Assembly: GCA_028275345.1 (NCBI GenBank)
Contig: JAPWUV010000011.1
Location: 1-64,000, forward strand
Length of the DNA stretch: 64,000 bases
From: a bacterium
Lineage (GTDB): Bacteria; Zhuqueibacterota; Zhuqueibacteria; Oleimicrobiales; Geothermoviventaceae
Direction of reading: 5' to 3'
Shown here: positions 43,809 through 53,788 of the stretch, piece by piece
Layout: each line of letters starts with the position of its first letter
How positions within the stretch are numbered: the first letter of the stretch is position 1
Translations under genes and position numbers: made by a program
Notes under the pieces: generated by a model
Told to the model about the DNA's origin: nothing
The model's input: the letters and a program-made list of their open reading frames with translations, nothing else
Database searches by the model: none

Positions 43809-44315
43809 TCAGGACTTGCTATTCGGCGGGACTGTTCCCGCCTCGCTGAGTTCATCCCGGTGGTCGGTCAAAACCAGCACCATCAGCAAGATCATGCCGA
43901 TCGTGACGGCGCTATCCGCCACGTTGAACACCGGCCAGCGGAACTCCCCCACTCCGAACTCAATGAAGTCCACTACCTGGCCGTACAGCAGTCGATCGAT
44001 CAAATTGCCGACCGCGCCCCCGAACACCAAAGCGAGCGCGACTCGTACCCCCGAGCGCTCGCTTCGCAGTCGGAACAGGTAAATCAATACCACTAGGCTC
44101 GCCAAGCTGGCGAACACCGTGAAGAACGCAGGACCACCCACCCGGATTCCGAAGGCCATACCCGGATTTTCCAGGTAGGTCAGGCGGACGTAATCGCCGA
44201 GCACATTCACTGGCTCGCGGCCCCGGAGAAAGGCGCGGGCCGAAACCTTGGTCAGCTGATCGAGGAAGGCAACTCCGACACTCACGGAAAGAAGTCTCAG
44301 GTCGCGCGCGGTCAA
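43809..44315 (-). CDS. lspA: Lipoprotein signal peptidase (signal peptidase II)
   Basis: A 168-residue inner-membrane aspartyl protease that removes signal peptides from prolipoproteins, such as the several found in this window. Motifs are ENPGMAFG, the first catalytic aspartate in GNLIDRLLYGQVVDFIEF, and the second in FNVADSAVTIG. There are four membrane helices. No ATG is available in the right place; the start is a TTG at 44315 with GGAG eight bases upstream, 25 bases after the dksA-like gene. A longer frame is open but runs back through that gene. Confidence 0.94.
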   Translation of the reverse strand: MTARDLRLLSVSVGVAFLDQLTKVSARAFLRGREPVNVLGDYVRLTYLENPGMAFGIRVGGPAFFTVFASLASLVVLIYLFRLRSERSGVRVALALVFGGAVGNLIDRLLYGQVVDFIEFGVGEFRWPVFNVADSAVTIGMILLMVLVLTDHRDELSEAGTVPPNSKS

Positions 44316-44340
44316 GTCTTGTTCTCCGAAGGCTGCAGGC

Positions 44341-44712
44341 TCAACGATGCTCTTCTTTGTTCTTGCACTCGATGCACAGGCGAGCGTGGGGCACGGCCTC
44401 CAGCCGCTCTCGGCTAATCGGCTTCCCGCAGGAGACGCAGATTCCGTATTCGCCCTTCTCAATGCGCAGGAGGGCCTGATCGAGATGCCACAGCAGGTTG
44501 CCTTCCCGGGAGGCGAGGTAGAAGGCCTTCTCGCGCTCCATGGTGTCTGTACCCACATCGGCCATGTGGTAGGTGTATCCGCTCTGCTCCGGCAGGGTAT
44601 CGTCCCTCCCGTCGCCCACTGCACTTTCCCGAATCGCCTCGATCTGGCGCAGCAGCTCTTCCCGCTTGCGCAGGATCAAGTTCCGAAAGTACTCCAGATC
44701 CTTCGGATCCAT
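44341..44712 (-). CDS. TraR/DksA family zinc-finger protein
   Basis: A 123-residue protein with an N-terminal coiled coil (LEYFRNLILRKREELLRQIE) and a four-cysteine zinc finger, CVSCGKPISRERLEAVPHARLCIEC. The coiled-coil tip holds aspartates (DGRDD, ADVGTD) as in DksA, which enters the RNA polymerase secondary channel and modulates transcription with ppGpp. In many genomes this gene lies between ileS and lspA, as here. True DksA versus the shorter TraR-like relatives cannot be settled by eye. Confidence 0.92.
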   Translation of the reverse strand: MDPKDLEYFRNLILRKREELLRQIEAIRESAVGDGRDDTLPEQSGYTYHMADVGTDTMEREKAFYLASREGNLLWHLDQALLRIEKGEYGICVSCGKPISRERLEAVPHARLCIECKNKEEHR

Positions 44713-44736
44713 AAATGCCTCCCGTCGTCCGGCGGG

Positions 44737-47700
44737 TCAGTGAGTCGCCACCCGCTGGATCGCGATCGTCACGTCGTAGTGGCCCACCTTCCAATCTCGT
44801 CGATATTCCCCGTCCAAGGCATTTGCAACCAGACGAACGGCGAGGGTCTCCCCACATACGTAATCGGACAGTTGTTCAATGGCTTTCGCCACCTCTTCCG
44901 GAGCCTTGTAGTAGACGACGATCCGATCCGCCACATTGTAGCCGGCTTCCTTGCGCATGTTCTGGACGCGGTTCACGAATTCGCGTGCCAGGCCCTCGGC
45001 GAGGAGCTCCGGGGTAATTGTGGTGTCGAGCGCCGCAATCAGGTCCGCTCGAGCTTCCGCCACCAAATTGGGCAGCACAGGGGTGAAGACGACCTCCACA
45101 TGCTCCTGTTCGACCTCGACGGGACCCTCCGCCGTCCGCACGGCCACGGAGCCTTTCGCCCTCAACTCTTGAAGCTCGGCGGGACTCAGCCCCTCGATGG
45201 CCCGCGCAATGGCCGGCGCTCGGTGCTGGAACCTGCGGCCCAGCGCATCGGCTACGGGTCTTGCCTGCATCCGGACGATCTCCGCCGCATCGCCCACGAA
45301 CGCCAGAGCTTTGACATTCAGCTCATCGAGCACCAGCCTCTCCACGCTGCGGATCATCTCCCGCTGCCGCTCGTCCTTGGCCACCACCAGGAGCCGGGGC
45401 AGGGGCTGCCTGACTTTCACCCCGGCGCGGTTCCGGAGAGAGCGCCCAAGTTCCACCAGGTCGAGGGCCAGTCGCATGCGCCGTTCCAGTTCTTCGTCCC
45501 GATAGCGAAACTCCGGCGAAGCCGGATCGGGATAGCTCGTGAGGTGCACGCTATCGGCGGCTCCCGGCAGGTCCCGGGTCAGGTTCCGGTAGATCTCCTC
45601 CGAAAGGAAGGGAATGAAGGGGGCGGTGAGCCTTGCGACGCTGACCAGCACCTCGTAGAGCGTCTCGTAGGCCGAGCGCTTGTCGCTCTCCAAACCCGAT
45701 TTCCAGAAGCGCCGTCGGCTGCGCCGGACGTACCAGTTGGACAGGTCTTCGATGACGAAATCCCCGATCTCGCGGGCCGCTCGTGTGATGTCGTAACGCT
45801 CCAGGGCCCGATTCACCCGCTCCACCAGCGCATTCCGTTCGGAGAGGATCCAGCGGTCCAATTCGGCCCGCTGCGAGACGGGCACGGTCGGCTTCTCGTA
45901 GTGGAATCCATCGATATTCGCGTACAGGGCGAAAAAGGAGTACACGTTGACGAGCGTGCTGAGGAACTTACGCATCGCCTCCGCCACGCCCTGCGGGTCG
46001 AAACGCGTGGGCACCCACGGCGGGCTCACGGTCATGAAGTACCAACGCAGGGCATCCGCACCTTCGCGCTCCAGGTGTTCCCAGGGATCGACCGTATTGC
46101 CCCGACTCTTGGCCATCTTTTGCCCGTGCTTGTCCAGCACGAGTTCCAGGCACAAGACACTCTTGTAGGAGGAGGTCCCCGAGATGAAAGTCGAAATGCT
46201 GAGCAAGGAGTAGAACCAGCCACGGGTCTGGTCCACGGCCTCGCTGATGAAGTCGGCAGGGAAGTTCGCCTCGAAGCGGTCCTGATTCTCGAAGGGATAA
46301 TGCCACTGGGCGTAGGGCATCGCCCCCGAGTCGAACCACACGTCGATCACCTCGGGGGTGCGGGTCATGGTCCCGCCGCAGCGCTCACACCGCCACGTGA
46401 CCTCGTCGATGTACGGCTTGTGGAGGTCGATCTCTTCTCGGAGCCCGCCTTTCTGCTTCAGTTCCGCGATGCTGCCGATACATTCCTGGTGCCCGCAACG
46501 GTCGCAGATCCAGATATTGAGGGGCGTGCCCCAGAACCGGTCTCGCGACAAGGCCCAGTCCACATTGTTTTGAAGCCACTCCCCGAAGCGCCCCTCTCCG
46601 ACCTCCTTCGGATACCAGGCGATCTTACGGTTGTTCTCCACCATCTGGTCCTTGTAGGCGGTGGTACGGATGTACCAGGACTTCCTGGCGTAGTAGAGGA
46701 GGGGCGACTTGCAGCGCCAGCAGTGGGGATAGCTGTGCAGGTACTCCTCAGCCCGATAAAGCAGTCCGCGGGCGCGCAAGTCCTCGATGATCTCGGGATC
46801 CGCCTCCTTGACGAACTTGCCCGCCCATGGCTCCACCTCCGCGGTGAAGCGCCCGCTCTCGTCCACCGGCTGGAGCACAGGCAGGCCGTACTCCTGGCCC
46901 ACATTGAAGTCGTCCTCGCCGAACGCAGGGGCGATGTGCACAATCCCCGTCCCCTCTTCCATGGTCACGAAGTCCCCCAGGACTACGTAGAAGCAGTCGC
47001 GGTCCGGCTTCACAAAGCGGAACAAAGGCTCGTAGCGCATGCGCTCGAGCTCGCGACCGTATTTGACGTCGAGCACCCGGTAATCGCCGTCCAATACGCC
47101 GAGGCGCGGCTCCGCCAGGATGAGCTGCTCCCCCTTGTGCTCCACGCGGACGTACCGGGCCTCCGGGTGGACAGCCAGCGCCACGTTCGAGATCAAAGTC
47201 CACGGCGTGGTCGTCCACACCAGGAACGACACATTCGGTTCCACCCGCATTCGGACAAAGACGGAAGGATCCTTGACGTCCTCGTACCCTTGGGAGACCT
47301 CGTGGCTGGAGAGCGGGGTTTCGCAACGGGGGCAGTAGGGCAAGATCTTATACCCCTGGTAGATCAGGCCCGCCTCCCAGTATCGCTTGAGGATCCACCA
47401 GACTGTCTCGATGTAATCGTTCGTGTACGTGATGTACGGATGCTCCAGGTCAATCCAAAAGCCGATCCGGCGTGTCAGATCGTCCCAGTCCTGCTTGTAT
47501 CGGAATACGCTCTCCTTGCACCGGCGGTTGAACTCCGCGACGCCGTATTTCAGGATCTCCGCCTTCGTCCGGATGCCTAATTCCTTCTCAATCTCGATCT
47601 CCACGGGGAGGCCATGCGTGTCCCATCCTGCCTTTCGTTCAACCCGGTAGCCCTGCATGGTCTTGAGCCGGCACACGAAGTCCTTCATCGTGCGGGAAAG

Positions 47701-47877
47701 CACGTGGTGGATGCCGGGACGACCATTCGCCGTCGGCGGTCCCTCGAAGAACACGAAACGCCGCGAGGGATCGCGTTCCTCCACGCTCCGCTCGAAAATC
47801 CGATTCTCCTCCCAGAACGCCAGAATCTCCTTCTCGAGATCCGGAAAGCGAAGCTTTGGCGAAAGCTCTTTGTACAT
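44737..47877 (-). CDS. ileS: Isoleucyl-tRNA synthetase, eukaryote-like type (IleRS2)
   Basis: A 1046-residue class I synthetase charging tRNA-Ile. The HIGH-equivalent motif is PGIHH in GPPTANGRPGIHHVLSRT, and KMSKS appears as KMAKSRGN. The C-terminus (REFVNRVQNMRKEAGYNVADR, then APEEVAKAIEQLSDYV) is the DUF5915-type domain typical of the eukaryote/archaeal-like IleRS2 group, which is generally mupirocin resistant. The bacterial C-terminal zinc finger is not seen. ATG at 47877 with GAGGTC upstream; a start nine codons earlier is possible. No T-box leader was found. It heads the ileS-dksA-lspA-rluD run. Confidence 0.95.
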   Translation of the reverse strand: MYKELSPKLRFPDLEKEILAFWEENRIFERSVEERDPSRRFVFFEGPPTANGRPGIHHVLSRTMKDFVCRLKTMQGYRVERKAGWDTHGLPVEIEIEKELGIRTKAEILKYGVAEFNRRCKESVFRYKQDWDDLTRRIGFWIDLEHPYITYTNDYIETVWWILKRYWEAGLIYQGYKILPYCPRCETPLSSHEVSQGYEDVKDPSVFVRMRVEPNVSFLVWTTTPWTLISNVALAVHPEARYVRVEHKGEQLILAEPRLGVLDGDYRVLDVKYGRELERMRYEPLFRFVKPDRDCFYVVLGDFVTMEEGTGIVHIAPAFGEDDFNVGQEYGLPVLQPVDESGRFTAEVEPWAGKFVKEADPEIIEDLRARGLLYRAEEYLHSYPHCWRCKSPLLYYARKSWYIRTTAYKDQMVENNRKIAWYPKEVGEGRFGEWLQNNVDWALSRDRFWGTPLNIWICDRCGHQECIGSIAELKQKGGLREEIDLHKPYIDEVTWRCERCGGTMTRTPEVIDVWFDSGAMPYAQWHYPFENQDRFEANFPADFISEAVDQTRGWFYSLLSISTFISGTSSYKSVLCLELVLDKHGQKMAKSRGNTVDPWEHLEREGADALRWYFMTVSPPWVPTRFDPQGVAEAMRKFLSTLVNVYSFFALYANIDGFHYEKPTVPVSQRAELDRWILSERNALVERVNRALERYDITRAAREIGDFVIEDLSNWYVRRSRRRFWKSGLESDKRSAYETLYEVLVSVARLTAPFIPFLSEEIYRNLTRDLPGAADSVHLTSYPDPASPEFRYRDEELERRMRLALDLVELGRSLRNRAGVKVRQPLPRLLVVAKDERQREMIRSVERLVLDELNVKALAFVGDAAEIVRMQARPVADALGRRFQHRAPAIARAIEGLSPAELQELRAKGSVAVRTAEGPVEVEQEHVEVVFTPVLPNLVAEARADLIAALDTTITPELLAEGLAREFVNRVQNMRKEAGYNVADRIVVYYKAPEEVAKAIEQLSDYVCGETLAVRLVANALDGEYRRDWKVGHYDVTIAIQRVATH

Positions 47878-48167
47878 GTACGCAGACCTCTTCGTAATCC
47901 TCAATCCCCAAGGGGCTCTGTCGTAAGTTGTCTCGGCACAATCGCCTTCGGTCCCGCGACGGGCCGCCCCCCGCTACACCCGTCTCACCGCCCTGGTCAT
48001 CCCAGAAGTGAGCCACCAGACGGAGTCGAAGTCCGCATCCGCGTGCTTTGGCTCGCCATGCTCGGGCGCTTGGGTCACCCTCCTGACGCAAGCGCCCGCG
48101 GCCGTTGTGACTCCCCGCCCAGGGGTCCGACCGGTCGACCCCATCCTTTGCGCGTCTTGCCGGGGAC

Positions 48168-48857
48168 TCACGGCCGGTTGGGCTCCGCCTGCTTCTCTTG
48201 CTCGAGGAGCCGCTTCAAACGTTCGAGCTCTTCCTGCTCCTTGCGCTGTTGTTCCCGCAACTGCTGCAGTTCCTCTTCCAGTTGCTCCCGGCGACTCCTC
48301 TGCCGCTGGACCTCCTTAGCGGCGAGCTCCTTGCGGTGATCCCGGATCGCCTCGATCGCCAGCATGCGGTCGCGCCGATCCCCTGCCTGGGCAAAAACCG
48401 CCAGCCCGACTGCCGTCCCCAGGCCGGTCACCCCCCACTGGGCCAGGTCTTGTCCTGTATTTACATGGCGCCGGAGAAAACTGCCGAGACAGAAGCTCGT
48501 CCCGAAACTCAGAGCCGTGCCCCCGACGGAGTACAGGAGCAGGTTCCGGTGGGTCTGCACGGAATCAATCTCCCGCTCGGTGATGAGCCTGCCGGTCTCA
48601 TCGTACGCCTGGGGTCGGGCTTCGATCGTGGCAACGTCGGCGACCAGCAAAGTGTCGGACCTGCCGTCTGCCGAGCGAAGGACGAATCGGTCCGGCCTCC
48701 GGTCAGTCACTACCCCGACGTGTCGGCGGTTCTCGACCGTCCTCACCCAAACCTGGCTCCCTTGCTGTACCTCCTCATAGGGAAGAGGGATGCGTTTCGC
48801 GCAACCAGCTACCAAGCCCACACTCGTGACGAGAAGAACGCCTGCGCTCATTCTCAT
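48168..48857 (-). CDS. Hypothetical lipoprotein with coiled-coil tail
   Basis: A 229-residue lipoprotein with signal MRMSAGVLLVTSVGLVAGC. The mature N-terminal part (PYEEVQQGSQVWVRTVENRR, GVVTDRRPDRFVLRSADG) forms a small SH3-like beta domain, seen in other FCB lipoproteins that read ..VRVxxxDGxxxxGxL. A hydrophobic stretch (LLYSVGGTALSFGTSFCLG, then WGVTGLGTAVGLAVFA) follows. The last 60 residues are a charged coiled coil (RREQLEEELQQLREQQRKEQ). No function is known. It lies 20 bases after divIVA on the same strand and could link division to the envelope. Confidence 0.72.
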   Translation of the reverse strand: MRMSAGVLLVTSVGLVAGCAKRIPLPYEEVQQGSQVWVRTVENRRHVGVVTDRRPDRFVLRSADGRSDTLLVADVATIEARPQAYDETGRLITEREIDSVQTHRNLLLYSVGGTALSFGTSFCLGSFLRRHVNTGQDLAQWGVTGLGTAVGLAVFAQAGDRRDRMLAIEAIRDHRKELAAKEVQRQRSRREQLEEELQQLREQQRKEQEELERLKRLLEQEKQAEPNRP

Positions 48858-48876
48858 TGACTTGCCTCGCCCGCAG

Positions 48877-49488
48877 TCAGTACACGACCGTCCCGCCGCC
48901 TTCTTGGGGAGCTTGCCCTTGCGCCGCATCCGCTTGTTTGTCCGCCGAGCTTCCCTCCGAGGCCAGCCGGAATCGGGTTGCCGACTGACGCTCTCCCTCG
49001 GCAGCGGAGGTGGGACTGCTCTTGCCCCCGAGTCTCACATCCTCCATCTCCAGAAGCCCAAGAAGCTCCAGCTGAGATTCCAGCAGATGGCGGAGGCGTC
49101 GCGCCAGCGACTCCTTCTGCGATCGCAGGGTGACGATCTCGTTCTTCAGTTCGGCGAGCTGCTTGCGCGCCTCCTCGAGGATCTCATCCGCCTTAACCTG
49201 AGCCTCGCGAATGATCAACTCCGCTTCCCGCCGACTGGTCTCTTTGGATTCTGCCACGGTCTGCTGCGCCGCCAGGAGAGTCTCCTTGAGGCTCCTTTCC
49301 ACCTCCTGGTAGTCGCGGAGTTGGGTGCGGAGCTTGAGCACCTCGTCGGCAAGGCCGTTCTTCTCGCGGATCAGTTCCTCGTACTCATCCGCCACCATCT
49401 CCAGGAAGGCGTCCACCTCGTCCGGGTCATAGCCTCGGAGGACCCGACGGAACTCCTGCTTCTTGATGTCCAGCGGGGTTAGGCGCAC
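48877..49488 (-). CDS. divIVA: DivIVA domain protein
   Basis: A 203-residue coiled-coil protein that binds curved membrane and organises division or polar growth. The N-terminal lipid-binding segment (MRLTPLDIKKQEFRRVLRGYDPDEVDAFLEMV) is the DivIVA hallmark. Heptad-rich stretches follow (EELIREKNGLADEVLKLRTQLRDY, KADEILEEARKQLAELKNEI), then a disordered C-terminal tail. DivIVA is best known from Gram-positive bacteria but also occurs next to ileS in diderm phyla. It lies between yggS and the lipoprotein gene. Confidence 0.92.
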   Translation of the reverse strand: MRLTPLDIKKQEFRRVLRGYDPDEVDAFLEMVADEYEELIREKNGLADEVLKLRTQLRDYQEVERSLKETLLAAQQTVAESKETSRREAELIIREAQVKADEILEEARKQLAELKNEIVTLRSQKESLARRLRHLLESQLELLGLLEMEDVRLGGKSSPTSAAEGERQSATRFRLASEGSSADKQADAAQGQAPQEGGGTVVY

Positions 49489-49706
49489 AGCGCACCTCGG
49501 CTGCTATGATTTCCCACTCCTCCTCTCGCCTTCTGCCATGCAAAGGCGGAAAGCGGATCTTCGAATCACCTTATTGTGCCGCCGAGCCAGGTGCTTCCCG
49601 GAGTGCTCCTCCACTTCTCGCCGCCGCGTCTCGAAACCGCCTCACTTCGCACTCGCCGGACTGCGAGACCCGATCCTCTTGCCACAAGAGCCATTCGTGG
49701 CGGCCG

Positions 49707-50390
49707 TCACCCCCTCTCGCCAAAGATCGCTCGCCCGATGCGAACCATCGTAGCCCCTTCCTCCACGGCCACTTCGAAATCATCCGTCATGCCCATCGAG
49801 AGGTGAGGGAGATGGTCGGCGACGCCGCTCCGAAGCAGCTGGTCCCGGAGCTCGCGCAAGGCCGCAAAGTACGGGCGCGCCTTTTCGGGATCGTCCACGA
49901 GGGGGGCAATGGTCATCAGCCCTCGTAACCGGAGATGCGGCAACCTCACCACCTGCTCAATGAGCCGGTGAAGTTCACTAGGCCGTACCCCGAATTTGGA
50001 CGGCTCCCCGGAGACATTCACCTCCACAAGCACGTCGACCTCGCGCCCCACCCGCTCAGCCCTCCGGCTGATTTCCTCCGCCAATCGAAGCGAGTCGACG
50101 GAATGGATCCAGTCAAAGATCTCGAGGGCCTTCTTCACTTTGTTCGTCTGGAGATGGCCCACCAGATGCCACGTCACGTCCCGGCCCAGGACTTGGAACT
50201 TCGCCGAAGCCTCCTGGACCCGGTTTTCCCCCACATCCCGAATCCCGGCTTCGGCCGCTTCGCGGATGGCCTCGGGCGGGAAGGTCTTAGCCACTGCCAC
50301 GAGGGTGACCTCCCCCGGATCCCGCCCGACCCGTGCGCACGCCTGGACAATCCGGAGCCGAACCTGTTCTACGTTCCGGGCAATATTCAT
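49707..50390 (-). CDS. YggS/PROSC family pyridoxal-phosphate homeostasis protein
   Basis: A 227-residue alanine-racemase-fold protein that binds pyridoxal phosphate without a known catalytic activity and buffers free PLP. Motifs: LVAVAKTFP with the PLP lysine, DVGENRVQEA, WHLVGHLQTNK, and LSMGMTDDFEVAVEEGATMVRIG. Length is normal. The ATG at 50390 has AGG nearby but no strong ribosome site; a frame start thirteen codons earlier is less likely. Proximity to divIVA and ileS is a widely conserved arrangement. Confidence 0.94.
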   Translation of the reverse strand: MNIARNVEQVRLRIVQACARVGRDPGEVTLVAVAKTFPPEAIREAAEAGIRDVGENRVQEASAKFQVLGRDVTWHLVGHLQTNKVKKALEIFDWIHSVDSLRLAEEISRRAERVGREVDVLVEVNVSGEPSKFGVRPSELHRLIEQVVRLPHLRLRGLMTIAPLVDDPEKARPYFAALRELRDQLLRSGVADHLPHLSMGMTDDFEVAVEEGATMVRIGRAIFGERG

Positions 50391-50892
50391 CTTAGCCTGA
50401 CCGATCGAACACCCAATATACGCCCTCACCTACTAAAAAGCAACCGAAAAGCCCCCTTTCCCTGCCCCCTCGGCGGACCCGCCTCTCGGGGATCGGATCA
50501 ACATGACTTCCGAAGCTTGGCTGAAGGGGATCGCCGAAAGCCGCCCCGCAACGGACGCCGACGCAGGAACAACTGCCTTGCCGAACGGGACTCAGGTTCC
50601 AGCCCGGCACATGCCATCGATGCCGTCGAGTGGGGGATTGGCCGTAGGGAGCAAAGTGTTCGGGACCCTTCCGCTCATCCGCCATATCTGCGGTGGAGGA
50701 GAGCCGAAACTCCTGCCGCGAACCAGCCGACGAAAAACTCGACGGCGGGCCCTACTGGGCTGAACCCGAGCGAGCCTTTGCCTCAAGAAAGGCCTGGAAA
50801 TCCAGTCCGGGAAACGGATCGATTGGCCCAGGGCCGAGAGCGGTTCGTCCCGGGACCGAATGGGACCTGTGGGACTTCCCACTGGCGACAAC
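50391..50892. other. Intergenic stretch with only short hairpins
   Basis: About 500 bases between yggS and pgl. I see a short self-complementary element GTGGGACTTCCCAC and a TCCCGGGA palindrome near the pgl end, but no T-run follows either, so they are not convincing terminators. Plus-strand frames have shadow-like composition. Confidence 0.45.
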
Positions 50893-51627
50893 CTACCGCA
50901 GGAGCCTGGCCGCCTCCTGATCGACGAGCCATCGAATCTCCCCTGCCTTCGGCCGAACCAACGCAGCGGGGAGGCCACTCATCGGCCCCTCCTCGAGAAC
51001 GCGACGCAGCGCCTCGGCTTTGGCGGCGCCCGAAACCAAGAAGACGACCTCTTTGGCCCGGTTCAGCACGGGCAACGTGAGGCTGATGCGCTCGCGCGGC
51101 TCGTAGGGAGCCAAACTGTACGTCGCTAACCGTCGATCCGATAGAGCCCCGGTTTTCGGGAAAAGCGATGCCGTGTGGCCATCCTCGCCGAGGCCGAGCA
51201 AGATCAGGTCGAAGCGGGGGTAGCCTCGGGAGCGGAGGCCGAAATGCGCGCGGATTTCTCGCTCATAAAGAGCGGCCGCCTCCTCGCCTCGTTCTGCGTG
51301 GATGCGGTGGATCTGCTCCGGAGCAAGAGGGAAGTGTCGCAGCCACAGATCCCAGGCGAGGTGGTAATTGCTGCGCGGATCGTCCGGCGGGACGCAGCGT
51401 TCATCAGCCCAGAAAATGTGAAGCCTGGCGATCGCTTCCGGCGAAAGTTCCAGCTCTCGGAGCCGGTCGAACATCCCGGCCGGCGTCCTTCCGCCGGGGA
51501 GAGCCAACCGGAAGGGCATCAGGCCGCTACGCGGGTCGGTGGCCTCGACCCGCTGTCGCAAGAGCCGCGCGCCTCTCTCGACGACTTCCTGCAGGCTTGA
51601 GTAGATCTCAATCTTCGGCTCGGGCAT
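50893..51627 (-). CDS. pgl: 6-phosphogluconolactonase
   Basis: A 244-residue enzyme hydrolysing 6-phosphogluconolactone in the oxidative pentose phosphate pathway. The signatures are [16 protein letters not shown], the phosphate-site [21 protein letters not shown], and [15 protein letters not shown]. It overlaps the end of zwf by 20 bases in another frame, so translation is coupled. The third pathway enzyme, 6-phosphogluconate dehydrogenase, is not next to it in this window. Confidence 0.95.
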   Translation of the reverse strand: MPEPKIEIYSSLQEVVERGARLLRQRVEATDPRSGLMPFRLALPGGRTPAGMFDRLRELELSPEAIARLHIFWADERCVPPDDPRSNYHLAWDLWLRHFPLAPEQIHRIHAERGEEAAALYEREIRAHFGLRSRGYPRFDLILLGLGEDGHTASLFPKTGALSDRRLATYSLAPYEPRERISLTLPVLNRAKEVVFLVSGAAKAEALRRVLEEGPMSGLPAALVRPKAGEIRWLVDQEAARLLR

Positions 51628-53113
51628 GGAACTTCGCCCCGCAGCTGTGGATCCAGCGGCGCCCGTCTTGCTCCAGAAGCTTTTCCGACCCCGGGGGACC
51701 CCAGCTCCCGCGGCGGTAGATCTCGAGCGGCGGCTCGTCGCTTCGCTCCCACGCCTCCGCGATCCGGTCGATCAAATCCCACGCGATTTCGATGGAGTCG
51801 CTCCGCGTGAACAACGAAGCGTCGCCGTGCATGGCATCCAGCAGCAATCGTTCATACGCCTCCGGCAGGCTCCCCGGCCCAAATGCGTCTTCGTAATGGA
51901 ACGACATGTGCACGGAGCGGGTCTCGCTCAGCGTGTCAGGCACCTTCACCTCAAAGCGAAGGTGCATCCCCTCGTGAGGCTGGATGCAAAGCGCAAGGAG
52001 GTTCGGCCGGATGCCCAAGCCTTCCGGCAGGGGGAACATGACGTGCGGCGGCTCCTGGAAAGAGACGATGATTTCCGAAACCTTCCGCGCCAGCCCCTTG
52101 CCCGAACGAAGGTAGAAAGGCACACCTTTCCAGCGCCAGTTGTCGATGTAGAGGCGGACGGCCGCAAAGGTAGGTGTGGTGCTCTCCGGATCTACGCCTG
52201 GCGCATTGCGGTACCCTTCGTACTGGCCCCGCACGGTGTAGCGCCCGATCTCCTCCGGCCGAAGGGGCCGGATCGCCTTGAGCAGCTTCGCCTTTTCGTT
52301 TCGCACAGCATCGGCGTCGAAGGAAACGGGCGGCTCCATGGCCACCAGTGCCAACAGCTGCAGCAGGTGGTTCTGGAACACGTCGCGCAATACCCCTGCC
52401 TGGTCGTAATAGCGACCCCGATGCCCAATGTCTTCGTCCTCGGCGACGGTGATTTGGACATGGTCCACGTAATTGCGATTCCAGATCGGTTCGAAAATGG
52501 CATTGGCGAAGCGGAAGAAAAGGATGTTCTGCGCCGTTTCCTTGCCGAGGTAATGGTCGATGCGATACACCTGATGTTCGCCGAAGACCGAATGGAGCAC
52601 CCGATTGAGCTCTCGGGCCGAGGCAAGATCATGGCCGAACGGCTTTTCCACAATGATGCGTCTCCACCCGTGCGCCTCGCGAGCCCATCCCATCTCCCCA
52701 ATGGCGCGAACAATCCCCTCATAGGCCGCCGGAGCCGTGGCAAGATAGTACAGCCGGTTGGCCACAACCCCCTCCAGGGCGTCCAGCCGCTCGGCGACAC
52801 GGGCCAAATCCCGGTGCTCCAAGTACTCCCCGGCGACGTAATGAAGCCGTTGGGAGAAGGACTGCCACAGCTCCTCCTCGTAGCTGGCACCGGCGTATCT
52901 CCGCACCCCCTCCTCCACGCGGGCTCGGAATTCCTCATCCGTCATCTGCGTTCGGGCGTAACCGAGGACGGAGAAGTTCTCCGGAAGGCGACCCTTCCGA
53001 TGCAGCCGGTAGAGCGCGGGAACAAGTTTCCGCTGCGTCAGATCGCCAGAAGCTCCGAAGATCACCACGGTTGTGGATTCGGACAGCCTCTCTGTACCCC
53101 AGGTTGACGACAT
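51608..53113 (-). CDS. zwf: Glucose-6-phosphate 1-dehydrogenase
   Basis: A 501-residue enzyme oxidising glucose-6-phosphate with NAD(P)+ to the lactone, supplying reducing power. The N-terminal coenzyme motif [16 protein letters not shown], the active-site [10 protein letters not shown], and the later DYEDAFG-equivalent (HYEDAFG) are all intact. Length is normal. The ATG has GGGAGGG nine bases upstream. First gene of a two-gene operon with pgl. Glucose-6-phosphate could come from sugars phosphorolysed by the GH94 enzyme, which is speculative. Confidence 0.96.
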   Translation of the reverse strand: MSSTWGTERLSESTTVVIFGASGDLTQRKLVPALYRLHRKGRLPENFSVLGYARTQMTDEEFRARVEEGVRRYAGASYEEELWQSFSQRLHYVAGEYLEHRDLARVAERLDALEGVVANRLYYLATAPAAYEGIVRAIGEMGWAREAHGWRRIIVEKPFGHDLASARELNRVLHSVFGEHQVYRIDHYLGKETAQNILFFRFANAIFEPIWNRNYVDHVQITVAEDEDIGHRGRYYDQAGVLRDVFQNHLLQLLALVAMEPPVSFDADAVRNEKAKLLKAIRPLRPEEIGRYTVRGQYEGYRNAPGVDPESTTPTFAAVRLYIDNWRWKGVPFYLRSGKGLARKVSEIIVSFQEPPHVMFPLPEGLGIRPNLLALCIQPHEGMHLRFEVKVPDTLSETRSVHMSFHYEDAFGPGSLPEAYERLLLDAMHGDASLFTRSDSIEIAWDLIDRIAEAWERSDEPPLEIYRRGSWGPPGSEKLLEQDGRRWIHSCGAKFHARAED

Positions 53114-53788
53114 GCTTTACATCCCTCCCAGACTCCGTTTCCACGGAACGCTACCCACTTTCCCAAAACGCCCCCGACGCTGGTCTCGACGCGGCAGGCC
53201 TGGGTCCACAGGCGCCTCGTCGCCCAGACCCTGGCGTGAACAATCTACCGTTGGAAACAAGACGGGGCAAGGAAATACTCCCTCCGCCACTCTGCGGGGG
53301 AGAGGCGTTCGGTTTCTTCGATCCAGAAATGGGACGCAAATTGGGCTTCGTCGGGGGGCGCTGGTCACGGGAGAGATGGCCTACGCCGCCACGATTGGGA
53401 GACTGGCGGGGGCAAAGAGACGGTTCTCCGCGACACTTCAGCCCGTAAACCGGCCGCGAGTTCCTGCGGCACTCGAAACTAGCCCACCTGATGGGGTAGG
53501 AACATAGCCAATGAACGACTCACGAACACCCAATCCGGATACCGTCCTTCGCAGACCTCCCAGGCGGCACCCCAACTCGCCAGCGCAAGCCCGTCGGAAA
53601 AGAGCATCCCGAACTTCGGTGCCGCAGCTAGGAATCCGAGGCCTGAATTTCCTGCCCGAGTGCAGTTTCTGGATCCCGAGGAGGGGCAGACGGAGGGCCC
53701 GACTCGCGGAGGCTCCTCTCAGCCCGCCGCGAAGATCCCGCTTCCTCGGACTGGGCGTCGCTCTCGTCGGCCGGACAGGAGAAGCGCC
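53114..53788. other. Longest clearly gene-free stretch, nothing recognised
   Basis: About 675 bases between the M20 deacylase stop and the zwf start, all reading away from a recognisable gene. Open frames are short and arginine/proline/serine-rich. A few weak GC hairpins (for example around 53196) have no T-run. It might hold a structured RNA or a pseudogene remnant, but nothing supports either. Confidence 0.5.

Noticed and set aside
44347-47580. 1077-codon frame antisense to ileS
   Set aside because: A mirror frame of a certain synthetase gene with no domains.
47878-48167. T-box leader upstream of ileS
   Set aside because: The conserved T-box sequence and antiterminator pattern were not found on the minus strand.
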